Shown here: positions 1 through 5,986 of the stretch, piece by piece
How the letters are laid out: every line of letters begins with the position of its first letter
Position numbering within the stretch: position 1 is the stretch's first letter
Assembly (NCBI RefSeq): GCF_000808015.1
Contig: NZ_JWHR01000119.1
Coordinates: 1 to 18,457, forward strand
Direction of reading: 5' to 3'
Length of the DNA: 18,457 bases
DNA from: Terrisporobacter othiniensis
Lineage (GTDB): Bacteria > Bacillota > Clostridia > Peptostreptococcales > Peptostreptococcaceae
Made by a program: the position numbers and the translations under genes
The notes under the pieces: generated by a model
Seen by the model: only the letters and a program-made list of their open reading frames with translations
The model's database searches: none
What the model was told of the DNA's origin: nothing

Positions 1-176
1 TGACAATATTATGTATAGTGTCTTTCAATTTGATAGGAAGCGAAGTTTTAGAAGATGGAACACTACAAGAGCCATTCTTTTTAATTCCAATAGCATACTT
101 ATTTCTTATTATTTCAATAATAAGTGCAATAGTTGTAAAATTAAAAAATGTATATAAATCAAAAAAATCTAGATAG
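1..176 (+). CDS. DUF3955-type small membrane protein, C-terminal part
   Basis: The reading frame is open from base 3 to a TAG at 174-176, giving 57 visible residues; the start lies outside the window. The visible part has a short polar stretch (GSEVLEDGTLQEPFFLIPI) followed by a hydrophobic helix and a basic tail ending KSKKSR. The order of a GT(L)xEPFFLIP motif followed by a final membrane helix is typical of DUF3955, a family of roughly 70-residue two-helix membrane proteins of unknown function in Firmicutes. It ends 14 bases before the DUF2975 gene, whose SD lies just after its stop, so the two are probably cotranscribed. The family call rests on motif memory only. Confidence 0.65.
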   Translation, partial: TILCIVSFNLIGSEVLEDGTLQEPFFLIPIAYLFLIISIISAIVVKLKNVYKSKKSR

Positions 177-190
177 AGGAGAAAAGAAAA

Positions 191-676
191 ATGAAAAATT
201 ATTATTCAAAAATATTAAACACTATAGTTTCAGTTGGTATAGCTTTAACTTTGATTTTACTTATAGGCTTCCCTTTTATTTTAGGAGCATTAAACAAAAC
301 AACTTTTACGTATATGGATTCTAAATTTATACTTATTATAACTGTGGGTATTTATATTTGTGCCATACCTTATGTAATAGCTTTATTTAATTTAAAAAGA
401 TTATGTTCTCATATCACAAGCAAAAATCCTTTTTCTGAGAGTATACCAAAAATTATAAATAACATTGCCTATTGTGCATTTAGTGAAGCTATTCTTTTTA
501 ATTTAATGAATATAGTACTTTACTTTGTGTTTAATTTATATTTTTATGGTCTTACTATTTTACTTTGCGTAATAGTTTCGTTCTTATCACTTGCCATAGG
601 AGTTTTTGCTCTTGTTTCATCTAAATTATTTGAAATTGCCATAGATATTAAGGATGAAAATGATAGAACTATTTAA
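191..676 (+). CDS. DUF2975 family membrane protein (YoaS-like)
   Basis: This 161-residue protein has four predicted membrane helices at about residues 12-34, 46-66, 90-115 and 119-146. A short charged loop (LKRLCSHI) follows the second helix and an acidic C-terminal tail follows the fourth. Length, topology and the adjacent small HTH gene match DUF2975 proteins, of which Bacillus YoaS, next to YozG, is the example I recall. The function is unknown. The ATG has a GAGGAG SD about 9 bases upstream. It lies 14 bases after the DUF3955 gene and 12 bases before the HTH gene, so all three are probably one transcript. The family call is from topology and context; a membrane partner that controls the small HTH protein is inference. 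Confidence 0.75.
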   Translation: MKNYYSKILNTIVSVGIALTLILLIGFPFILGALNKTTFTYMDSKFILIITVGIYICAIPYVIALFNLKRLCSHITSKNPFSESIPKIINNIAYCAFSEAILFNLMNIVLYFVFNLYFYGLTILLCVIVSFLSLAIGVFALVSSKLFEIAIDIKDENDRTI

Positions 677-688
677 GGAGGAAAGCAG

Positions 689-913
689 ATGGCTATAATT
701 GTAAATTTGGATGTGATGATGGCAAAAAGAAAAATGAGTGCCACAGAGCTTTCTAAGAAACTTGGAATTACCATGGCTAATTTATCCATATTAAAAAATA
801 ATAAGGCAAGGGCTGTGAGATTTACCACATTAAATGAAATATGTAAGGCTCTAGATTGTCAACCTGGAGATATTTTGGAATATGTAGCAGATGAGGATGA
901 GATAGAGGAATAA
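689..913 (+). CDS. Small XRE/Cro-type HTH regulator (YozG-like)
   Basis: This 74-residue protein is essentially a single Cro/C1-type helix-turn-helix. The first helix pair is at about residues 15-35 (MSATELSKKLGITMANLSIL) and the following helices contain FTTLNEICKALDCQPGDILE, the usual end of this domain. The tail is very acidic (ADEDEIEE). Proteins of this size next to DUF2975 genes are the YozG type of DNA-binding regulator. The SD is AAGGAGG with good spacing to ATG 689. The DUF2975 stop is 12 bases upstream, so the two are translated from one message. Autoregulation of this run of genes is plausible, but no operator is visible because the upstream promoter is outside the window. Confidence 0.85.
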   Translation: MAIIVNLDVMMAKRKMSATELSKKLGITMANLSILKNNKARAVRFTTLNEICKALDCQPGDILEYVADEDEIEE

Positions 914-945
914 GAGAAGGTATAATTGGGGGAGGAAATAAGAAT

Positions 946-1440
946 ATGAAGATTGTTAAAACAATTTTTAAAATATTTTTGGGCTTTCTAGCGATGATAT
1001 TAATCTTCATAGGATTATTCTTTGGTCATATGATTTTTACTTTAATGAGTAGTGGTATGCTTTTTTGGGATAGTGAGGATGTAATATATGAAAACTGGAA
1101 TATTAGATTACCACAAAATGGAGAAGAAATATATTATACAGATAGCGGTGCAAGTTTTCATGGAGATGGTGAAAGGTACTCAGTTTATGAATATGAAAAT
1201 AAAGAAACTATAAATAGTGCCTTTGATTGGAAGAATAAAAAAGATGAAGATATGGAAAGAGAAATTAAAGAAGTACTAGAAAGGTTAAAAGAGCAAGATG
1301 TAAAAATATCAGAGGAATATAAAATTGACTTTAATAAAAAATATGAATATATCAGAAAAACAAAGGATGATAATTCTGAGTTATATTTGATTTACATAAT
1401 TGAAGAAAATAAGATTTATGTTATTGAAGATATTTATTAA
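946..1440 (+). CDS. Membrane-anchored protein of unknown function
   Basis: This 164-residue protein is not one I recognise. Residues 7-36 are strongly hydrophobic with only small breaks and no signal-peptidase site, so the protein is probably held in the membrane by one N-terminal helix with the rest outside the cell. The outer part starts with WDSEDVIYENWNIRLP and continues into a mixed-charge region with a likely helix at residues 96-118 (a KxxExxEREIKEVLERLKEQ-like pattern), then beta-like segments ending YIIEENKIYVIEDIY. The ATG follows a GGGGGAGG SD by about 10 bases. It lies 32 bases after the HTH gene and 21 before the lipoprotein gene, in a run of small envelope proteins. Confidence 0.75.
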   Translation: MKIVKTIFKIFLGFLAMILIFIGLFFGHMIFTLMSSGMLFWDSEDVIYENWNIRLPQNGEEIYYTDSGASFHGDGERYSVYEYENKETINSAFDWKNKKDEDMEREIKEVLERLKEQDVKISEEYKIDFNKKYEYIRKTKDDNSELYLIYIIEENKIYVIEDIY

Positions 1441-1461
1441 ATTTAAATTGAGGGAATAGAA

Positions 1462-1815
1462 ATGAAGAAAAAAATACTGACAACTATGATTTTATGTTTA
1501 TCCATATTAATGATTGGATGTAATCAAAATAAAAATTTAGAGAATATGTCACATATAACAACTAAAGATTATACGGGAATTAAATGGAATGAAAAAATAT
1601 ATATTCCATTTTGTACAGTTGATCATGACCAAAGGGGTAAACAAATTGGAATTGTAGATAATGATAAAAATGATAAAGTTTATGAGTACAAAGGATACTC
1701 TACAGATGAATGGATTATATCTTTTTATTATTCTGGAGAAATGGATAACTCTATGTTAATGAGAGAGATAAGTGTAATTGATATACCAGATAATCTACAC
1801 TTAGAATATGAATGA
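1462..1815 (+). CDS. Putative lipoprotein of unknown function
   Basis: This 117-residue protein starts with a classic lipoprotein signal: MKKKI, a hydrophobic stretch, then the lipobox LMIGC, with the lipidated Cys at residue 20. The mature part is about 97 residues with no domain I can name. It is probably a small beta-rich extracellular protein anchored to the outer face of the membrane. The segment FCTVDHDQRGKQIGIV followed by GYSTDEWI resembles many short Gram-positive lipoproteins encoded in stress or immunity-type gene runs, but this does not define a function. The ATG is preceded by TGAGGGAATAG, a weaker SD. It sits 21 bases after the single-TM protein gene. Confidence 0.75.
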   Translation: MKKKILTTMILCLSILMIGCNQNKNLENMSHITTKDYTGIKWNEKIYIPFCTVDHDQRGKQIGIVDNDKNDKVYEYKGYSTDEWIISFYYSGEMDNSMLMREISVIDIPDNLHLEYE

Positions 1816-1870
1816 GACTAGCTTTATGTTCAAGTAAATATAATAGATGTAGATTAAAAAGGAGGAAGTT

Positions 1871-2038
1871 ATGGGGATAACAATGTACTTACTGATAATG
1901 TTTTTTATATCAACTTTAGCATTAATAATTGGTATTATTACCAAAAATAAATTACTAGTAATTATTTTTGGTTTGATAGATTTTTTTATAATAGCTTTTA
2001 TATTATTTTTAGTATTTATTTTAATACCGGCCATGTAG
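1871..2038 (+). CDS. 55-residue hydrophobic membrane protein
   Basis: A short open frame runs from ATG 1871 to TAG 2036-2038, preceded by the strong SD AAGGAGG (about 1859-1865). The 55-residue product is almost entirely hydrophobic and has two predicted membrane helices at residues 4-23 and 28-53, separated by a short basic turn (TKNKL). No polar domain is present and I do not recognise a family. The strong SD, the two-helix hydrophobic design and its place at the end of a run of membrane and lipoprotein genes support a real gene. A longer antisense frame covers the same DNA but has no SD or plausible protein. Confidence 0.6.
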   Translation: MGITMYLLIMFFISTLALIIGIITKNKLLVIIFGLIDFFIIAFILFLVFILIPAM

Positions 2039-2178
2039 AGGAGAAAATAAACTTAAATATATAGGGGCACCCTCCTTTTATAAAATTATTTTGACTTTTA
2101 GTGACAAAGTTACAGAATTAAATAAAAATAATGATACAATATATATATAATAAAATTTGTTAAAAGGGAGACATAAAA
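2039..2178 (+). promoter_or_regulatory. Intergenic region with extended -10 promoter for the C_GCAxxG_C_C gene
   Basis: The best promoter element is the extended -10 sequence TGATACAAT at 2132-2140, with no clear -35 at standard spacing. A TTGACT at 2091-2096 could pair with a weak CAGAAT at 2113-2118. A small AGGG-GCA-CCCT hairpin followed by CCTTTT near 2064-2080 may act as a weak terminator for the preceding small-gene run. The SD of the next gene is AAAGGGAG at about 2163-2170. Confidence 0.45.
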
Positions 2179-2544
2179 ATGACAAAACCATCAATTTATC
2201 ATAGCCAAGGATATAATTGTGCAGAAGCACTAATTAAATCTTACAACGAAGAATTTAACACAGACATACCTGTTGCTTTAGGAAGTGGAATGGGAACAGG
2301 TATGACAGTAGGCAGTTTATGTGGAGCTGTTAATGCAGCAGTTTTAGTAGCAGGATTTATAAAAGGTAGAGAAGATAATTCTATCCCAAACGAAGCTAGA
2401 AAATATTCAAAAGAAATAATGAAAAAAGTAAGAGATCAATATGACTCAGAAATTTGTTCTAATTTGAAGAAAAATAAGGTAAGTTGTAGCGAAATAATAG
2501 ATTTTTCATATAATGCATTAAAGGAAGTTTTAAAAGATTTATAA
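2179..2544 (+). CDS. C_GCAxxG_C_C family redox-active protein
   Basis: This 121-residue protein carries the cysteine and glycine pattern that names the C_GCAxxG_C_C family. It has YNCAEAL with Cys14, a glycine-rich segment GSGMGTGMTVGSLCGAV containing a second Cys, and a C-terminal pair, EIC and VSC, about ten residues apart. The family consists of small, probably metal- or disulfide-using redox proteins of anaerobes whose precise reaction is not known. The protein is soluble, with no signal or membrane segment. The stop is only 19 bases before the rhodanese gene, so the two are likely cotranscribed, which suggests a shared role in thiol or sulfur chemistry. That link is inference. Confidence 0.85.
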   Translation: MTKPSIYHSQGYNCAEALIKSYNEEFNTDIPVALGSGMGTGMTVGSLCGAVNAAVLVAGFIKGREDNSIPNEARKYSKEIMKKVRDQYDSEICSNLKKNKVSCSEIIDFSYNALKEVLKDL

Positions 2545-2563
2545 AATATGGAGATGAGATATT

Positions 2564-2908
2564 ATGGGATTTTTATCAGGACTCTTTAGAGGCAGAGGAT
2601 ATACTACAATAAGTGGATCCCAGCTACAAAAGATGTTAAATAATAGCAATATATTAATTTTAGATGTTAGAAGCTTAGGGGAGTACAAAGGTGGGCATAT
2701 TCCAAATGCTAGAAATATACCTGTTGATACACTTTCATCAAAATTATCAAGTTTAAGTTCATATAAAGACAGTAAAATAGTTGTATATTGTGCTTCTGGA
2801 GGAAGAAGTGCAAAGGCCTCAGATATTTTATCTAAAAATGGATTTAATAAAGTAAGCAACTTAAGTGGAGGAGTTTCTTCATATAAGGGAAAGCTAACTA
2901 AAAATTAA
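2564..2908 (+). CDS. Single-domain rhodanese-like protein
   Basis: This 114-residue protein is one rhodanese domain. The signature pieces are in order: ILILDVRSLGEYKGGHIPNA at about residues 30-49, then VVYC at 73-76 followed by the active-site loop CASGGR with Cys76 as the persulfide-carrying residue, then SNLSGGVSSYKG near the C-terminus. The six-residue loop is the type used for sulfane sulfur transfer, not that of arsenate reductases or Cdc25. It has no signal peptide; the first 12 residues form a short basic extension (FLSGLFRGRG). The start follows a GGAGATGAG SD. It lies 19 bases after the C_GCAxxG_C_C gene, and the pair ends at the hairpin at 2920-2942. The substrate in the cell cannot be read from sequence. 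Confidence 0.9.
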   Translation: MGFLSGLFRGRGYTTISGSQLQKMLNNSNILILDVRSLGEYKGGHIPNARNIPVDTLSSKLSSLSSYKDSKIVVYCASGGRSAKASDILSKNGFNKVSNLSGGVSSYKGKLTKN

Positions 2909-2919
2909 ATATTAAAATA

Positions 2920-2949
2920 AGACCATCAATTTTAGATGGTCTATTTTAG
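2920..2949. terminator. Probable bidirectional intrinsic terminator
   Basis: AGACCATC (2920-2927) pairs perfectly with GATGGTCT (2935-2942) around a 7-base loop. On the plus strand it is followed by ATTTTAG, and on the minus strand by TTATTTTAAT. It lies between the rhodanese gene and the convergent regulator gene, so it probably ends both. Confidence 0.75.
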
Positions 2950-2958
2950 TGTTACTAA

Positions 2959-3555
2959 TTATTTTCCTTTCATCAACAAACCGTGTTGATTACAATAAAT
3001 ATAAAATTTTCCTCTTTCAAATTTTCCACATAGTCTTGGGAATCTCACTGTTGGACTTTGTTCAGGATATAGTTTTATCAGAAGTACACTATCATAAGTT
3101 ACATAAGCAACAAATGAGATGTAATGTTCTTTAGTCATTTCGTGGTCTATTTCCACATAATAATCATTTTCCACTTCTTCAACACTTATTTTATGATTAT
3201 TATCTACTATACTTGGAACAGCTGCTTTTAGCTTTCTGCCACAGCAAGAGATTTCACCCTCTCCAGTTGCACTTATTATATTGCCACAGCTTGGGCAAAC
3301 ATAAAATTTAATTCTTTTCATATTTCCTCCATCTACATCATTAGGTTCTAAATCTCCTAATAATATTTTTTCTATATTAATATCAAATATCTTTGATAAT
3401 TCTGTAAGTATTGACACATCAGGACAGCCAAGTCCTCGTTCCCATTTTGAAACGGTTTTATCACTGATGTTTAGTAAGTCAGCCACTTGTTTTTGAGTCA
3501 TATTTTTTTCTTTTCTAAGTTTTAAAATTAAACTTCCTACTTTTTCTAAGTTCAT
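2959..3555 (-). CDS. XRE helix-turn-helix fused to a two-domain desulfoferrodoxin
   Basis: This 198-residue protein has three parts. Residues 5-60 are a Cro/C1 helix-turn-helix (MTQKQVADLL, then SDKTVSKWERG, then IFDINIEKIL). Residues 80-110 match the desulforedoxin centre: CPSCGNI (Cys87, Cys90) and ISCCG (Cys104, Cys105), a four-Cys iron or zinc site. Residues 118-198 match the superoxide reductase domain: His121, then DHEMTKEHYI with His138 and His144, and CNQHGLL with Cys188 and His191, the expected four-His one-Cys iron centre. The usual Glu-Lys before the first His is Asn-Asn here, so enzyme activity may be lost. The ATG at 3555 is chosen because GGAGGT sits 7 bases upstream; an in-frame ATG 17 codons earlier has no good SD. 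A cytoplasmic redox- or oxygen-sensing repressor is inferred. The domain order is seen directly. Confidence 0.88.
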   Translation of the reverse strand: MNLEKVGSLILKLRKEKNMTQKQVADLLNISDKTVSKWERGLGCPDVSILTELSKIFDINIEKILLGDLEPNDVDGGNMKRIKFYVCPSCGNIISATGEGEISCCGRKLKAAVPSIVDNNHKISVEEVENDYYVEIDHEMTKEHYISFVAYVTYDSVLLIKLYPEQSPTVRFPRLCGKFERGKFYIYCNQHGLLMKGK

Positions 3556-3608
3556 GTATGTTACCTCCACATATATAAGGATAAACTCTGAGCAATATAT
3601 TTTCAATC

Positions 3609-3624
3609 AACTCTTCGTAGAGTT
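3609..3624. promoter_or_regulatory. Perfect 6-bp inverted repeat in the leader of the HTH-desulfoferrodoxin gene
   Basis: AACTCT (3609-3614) and AGAGTT (3619-3624) flank TCGT. The site is about 54 bases upstream of the regulator start and downstream of its predicted minus-strand promoter, so it is a candidate autoregulatory operator or leader hairpin. On the plus strand it is followed by TTTATT and so could resemble a terminator, but no plus-strand gene reads into it. Confidence 0.4.
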
Positions 3625-3655
3625 TTTATTATATTTTATATATTTAGTAATTTCC

Positions 3656-3684
3656 ATTATAATATAAATATAGATGACTGAGAA
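3656..3684 (-). promoter_or_regulatory. Putative minus-strand promoter of the HTH-desulfoferrodoxin gene
   Basis: Read on the minus strand, TTCTCA (3684-3679) lies 17 bases before TATAAT (3661-3656), a good housekeeping sigma match. Transcription would start near 3649, leaving a leader of about 95 bases that contains the inverted repeat at 3609-3624. For the plus-strand gene, another TATAAT at 3708-3713 is a possible -10, but its -35 is poor. Confidence 0.45.
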
Positions 3685-3755
3685 AAATTTTCTGTTATAG
3701 TTATGAATATAATAGATAGAATAACTTGTTGAAGAAAATTTTAGGGGGATTAATT

Positions 3756-4340
3756 ATGAATAAGAAAAGAATCTTAAATTGGATGTCGAAATTAATGTAT
3801 GTTATTTATTTAGGTTCAATAGCTTATTTTATTTTTGTAAGTAAGTTAGAAAATGTATTATTTGCCTTGGCAAGCTTGCTAGGAACAATTATATTAGTGT
3901 ATTTAAACAAAAGATTTGATAAACTCTTTGATACCACATTAATTATAACTTTAATTATATTTATCTTGTTTTCAGGTCTTTTGGGTTCATCTTTTGGATT
4001 TTATCATACTATAAAAAACTATGATGATTTCTTGCATATATGGTCAGGGATTATTTCTTGTAGTGTGGCATATGTTTTATTTAATTATTTTGGAAATATG
4101 GATGTAAAGAACACTAAGAGAAAAATATTCTTTATCATATTTATGTTTATGTTCAGTATGGGTGGAGCAAGTCTTTGGGAGCTTATGGAGTTTTTTATAG
4201 ATAAGTTTTTAGGGATGAACTGTCAAGCGGGAGGATTAGTTGATACTATGATGGACACTTTTGATTGTTTAATTGGAAGTGTTATAATGATACCTTACTA
4301 TGTTAAACAATTGCCTAAATTACATGCAAAGAATGCTTAA
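3756..4340 (+). CDS. DUF2238-type integral membrane protein (YjdF-like)
   Basis: This 194-residue protein has about five membrane helices, including residues 12-31, 32-50, 58-77, 92-110 and 126-148. Between them are conserved-looking polar patches: YDDFLHIWSG at about 88-97, ASLWELMEFFID at about 147-158, and a GLVDTMMDTFDCLIGS stretch before the last helix. The DDxLHxxxG, WE(L/I)xEF and DTxxDxxxxxxG motifs match the DUF2238/YjdF family of membrane proteins, whose function is unknown. ATG 3756 is chosen because TTAGGGGGAT gives a good SD; an in-frame TTG at 3726 has none. It is followed by a separate promoter for the AIM24 gene and appears to be a single-gene unit. Confidence 0.75.
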   Translation: MNKKRILNWMSKLMYVIYLGSIAYFIFVSKLENVLFALASLLGTIILVYLNKRFDKLFDTTLIITLIIFILFSGLLGSSFGFYHTIKNYDDFLHIWSGIISCSVAYVLFNYFGNMDVKNTKRKIFFIIFMFMFSMGGASLWELMEFFIDKFLGMNCQAGGLVDTMMDTFDCLIGSVIMIPYYVKQLPKLHAKNA

Positions 4341-4352
4341 AATAAAGAAAAT

Positions 4353-4380
4353 TTGAAAAAATTATTACTTGTAGTATTAT
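4353..4380 (+). promoter_or_regulatory. Putative promoter of the AIM24-family gene
   Basis: TTGAAA (4353-4358), a 16-base spacer and TATTAT (4375-4380) form a good housekeeping promoter. The predicted transcription start near 4387 is about 25 bases before ATG 4412, leaving a short leader with the SD GGGGGAAA. Confidence 0.55.
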
Positions 4381-4411
4381 AAATAAACAATAGTGAAATG
4401 GGGGAAATTCA

Positions 4412-5089
4412 ATGAATTATGAGATAGTAGGAAAGGTAGTGCCAAGCGTGGAGGTTAGCCTGTCTAGAGGAGAGGCCATGTTTACTCAAAGTGGAGGAAT
4501 GTTTTGGCAAACTGAAGGAATAAGAATGGACACAAATACAAAAGGTGGACTACTAAAAGGTATAGGAAGAATGTTTGCTGGAGAATCCATGTTTATGGCT
4601 ACTTACACGGCAACACAAGAAGCTAAAATAGCTTTTGCTTCAACTGTGCCAGGGAGTATAATACCTATAAATGTTAGTGAAGGTAGATTTACTATACAAA
4701 AAGGAGCTTTTTTAGCTGCTGAGTCTTCAGTGGAATTAAAAACTACTTTTAATAAAAAGTTAGGAACTGGGGTCTTTGGTGGAGAAGGGTTTATATTACA
4801 AGAGCTAAGAGGTAGAGGAACTGCATTTTTAGAAATAGATGGTGATGCTATAGAAAAGAATTTAGCTCCAGGAGAAATAATAAAAATAGACACAGGAAAT
4901 CTTGTTGGATTTGAAGATAGTGTAAGATATGAAGTAGAGTTTGTAAAAGGCCTTGGTAATGTTATATTTGGTGGTGAAGGGTTATTTTTAACTAAGCTTA
5001 CAGGACCAGGTAAGGTAGTTCTTCAAACTATGAACATGAATGAATTTGCTCTAAGAGTAGGATCATTTATACCGACAAGTGAAAGTTAA
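4412..5089 (+). CDS. AIM24 family protein (TRAP-like beta fold)
   Basis: This 225-residue protein has the glycine-rich beta pattern of the AIM24/DUF124 family: an N-terminal MNYEIVG segment, then KGGLLKGIGRMFAGESMF at about residues 49-66, and two copies of a repeat, GTGVFGGEGF near 118-127 and GNVIFGGEGL near 183-192, each followed by a strand with L-x-G-x-G. Members have a fold related to the tryptophan RNA-binding attenuation protein; their bacterial function is not settled. No signal peptide or membrane segment is present, so it is probably cytoplasmic. It has its own promoter and ends before a strong terminator, so it is expressed alone. Confidence 0.88.
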   Translation: MNYEIVGKVVPSVEVSLSRGEAMFTQSGGMFWQTEGIRMDTNTKGGLLKGIGRMFAGESMFMATYTATQEAKIAFASTVPGSIIPINVSEGRFTIQKGAFLAAESSVELKTTFNKKLGTGVFGGEGFILQELRGRGTAFLEIDGDAIEKNLAPGEIIKIDTGNLVGFEDSVRYEVEFVKGLGNVIFGGEGLFLTKLTGPGKVVLQTMNMNEFALRVGSFIPTSES

Positions 5090-5150
5090 TAAAATAATAG
5101 ATTAGGTAATAATTATATACTTGTGCAAGGGTATATCAAAAATATACGGA

Positions 5151-5196
5151 ACCCCAATTGTTGGAGCAAAATTCTAACAATTAGGGTGTTTTTTAT
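5151..5196 (+). terminator. Intrinsic terminator after the AIM24-family gene
   Basis: A 15-base left arm starting ACCCCAATTGTT (5151-5165) pairs with TTCTAACAATTAGGGT (5172-5187), with one C/A mismatch and one G-T pair, followed by GTTTTTTAT. It may also help stop the convergent TetR transcript, although the minus-strand T-run is weak. Confidence 0.85.
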
Positions 5197-5220
5197 GATA
5201 AATATGATTAGTACTTTAAA

Positions 5221-5772
5221 TTAAGGGTGAAAAGCAATAATATTATTTATAATAGCTACGATTTCCTCTGGAGATTCATTTAAATCATTTTCTAACCATG
5301 TTTGAACTACGGAAAAAACTCCTCCTACATTGTATTTTATAAAATAATCTAAAAATACATCGTCAACTTTTGAAGAGCTAATAAGCTTATCAATATCAGC
5401 TTTATTTGCTAAAATAATAATGCGATCCATTATATTACTTTCCATATGGTGACAAAATAATATTTTGCATAACTCCTTGTTATCCTTTATAAGTTCAAGA
5501 GCCTTAAGGAGTAAAACATCTTTATAATCTTCAACTGGAGTTTCTTCTATGTATTCTAAAATTTGATTAAATAATTCATCTTCCATTGATTGAAGTAAAT
5601 CATAAGCATCCTTATAATGAGTGTAAAAAGTTCCTCTATTAATATTTGCACTTTTGCATATATCCGTAACGGTAATCTGATGAATTTTTTTATTTTCAAG
5701 CAACTCTATTAAACTTTCTTTAATTATTTTTTTAGTATATAAAATTCTTCTATTTCCTTTAACTCCTGCCAT
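5221..5772 (-). CDS. TetR/AcrR family transcriptional regulator
   Basis: This 183-residue protein has a TetR DNA-binding domain at about residues 9-57: KKIIKESLIELLENKK, then ITVTDICKSANINRGTFYTH, then YKDAYDLL, a near-canonical match including the INRGTFYxHYKD recognition segment. The remaining 125 residues are helical and form the ligand and dimer domain; no metal or known ligand motif can be read. ATG 5772 is chosen because AAGGATGG lies 5 bases upstream; an in-frame ATG three codons earlier sits directly against that SD. It is divergent from the ABC ATPase and permease genes with a 214-base region between, the usual arrangement for a repressor of an exporter operon. The ligand is unknown. 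Confidence 0.92.
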   Translation of the reverse strand: MAGVKGNRRILYTKKIIKESLIELLENKKIHQITVTDICKSANINRGTFYTHYKDAYDLLQSMEDELFNQILEYIEETPVEDYKDVLLLKALELIKDNKELCKILFCHHMESNIMDRIIILANKADIDKLISSSKVDDVFLDYFIKYNVGGVFSVVQTWLENDLNESPEEIVAIINNIIAFHP

Positions 5773-5816
5773 ATATTCCATCCTTTTTTATTTATAAAAA
5801 TAAATTTAAATTATGA

Positions 5817-5859
5817 GTTATTAAATGAACAAAAATAACTGAAATGTATATTTAATAAC
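5817..5859. promoter_or_regulatory. 10-bp inverted repeat between tetR-type and ABC genes, candidate operator
   Basis: GTTATTAAAT (5817-5826) and ATTTAATAAC (5850-5859) form a perfect inverted repeat separated by 23 bases. A third copy, in the same direction as the second, lies at 5943-5952 and the shared stretch extends to TATTTAATAACA. The repeat is just upstream of the predicted ABC promoter and the third copy is in its leader. Binding by the divergent TetR protein is inferred. Confidence 0.45.
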
Positions 5860-5879
5860 AAACTAAAAATATGTGATTA

Positions 5880-5908
5880 TTGTAACTAGTTTATATATTA
5901 TTTATACT
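5880..5908 (+). promoter_or_regulatory. Putative promoter of the ABC exporter operon
   Basis: TTGTAA (5880-5885), a 17-base spacer and TATACT (5903-5908) are close to consensus. Transcription would begin near 5915, giving a leader of about 72 bases containing the ATTTAATAACA copy at 5943-5953. Confidence 0.55.
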
Positions 5909-5986
5909 TATTGTATTATAGCATTAACCAAACATAGTGTCTATTTAATAACAGTGAGTAATAAAAGCAAAAGATTGGGGGAAGAA

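Noticed and set aside
1801..2034. Antisense open frame of 77 codons opposite the small membrane protein gene
   Set aside because: It has no SD and its sequence is a low-complexity Ile/Lys run produced by the complement of A/T-rich hydrophobic codons. The plus-strand 55-residue frame has a strong SD and fits the gene order.
2539..2859. Minus-strand open frame of 106 codons over the rhodanese gene
   Set aside because: The plus-strand frame has full rhodanese motifs; the antisense product has no family features and no SD.
2949..3134. Plus-strand open frame of 61 codons over the 3' end of the regulator gene
   Set aside because: It lies opposite the conserved desulfoferrodoxin residues and has no SD or recognisable protein character.
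3609..3630. Plus-strand intrinsic terminator (hairpin plus T-rich tract)
   Set aside because: No plus-strand gene precedes it; the DNA upstream is the minus-strand regulator gene. An operator or leader hairpin is more sensible.
3726..3755. TTG start giving a 10-residue longer DUF2238-type protein
   Set aside because: There is no SD before the TTG, while ATG 3756 has TTAGGGGGAT at correct spacing.
5873..5986. 38-residue hydrophobic N-terminal extension of the ABC ATPase
   Set aside because: It overlaps the predicted promoter and leader, has no SD, and the normal ATPase N-terminus begins at ATG 5987 behind a good SD.
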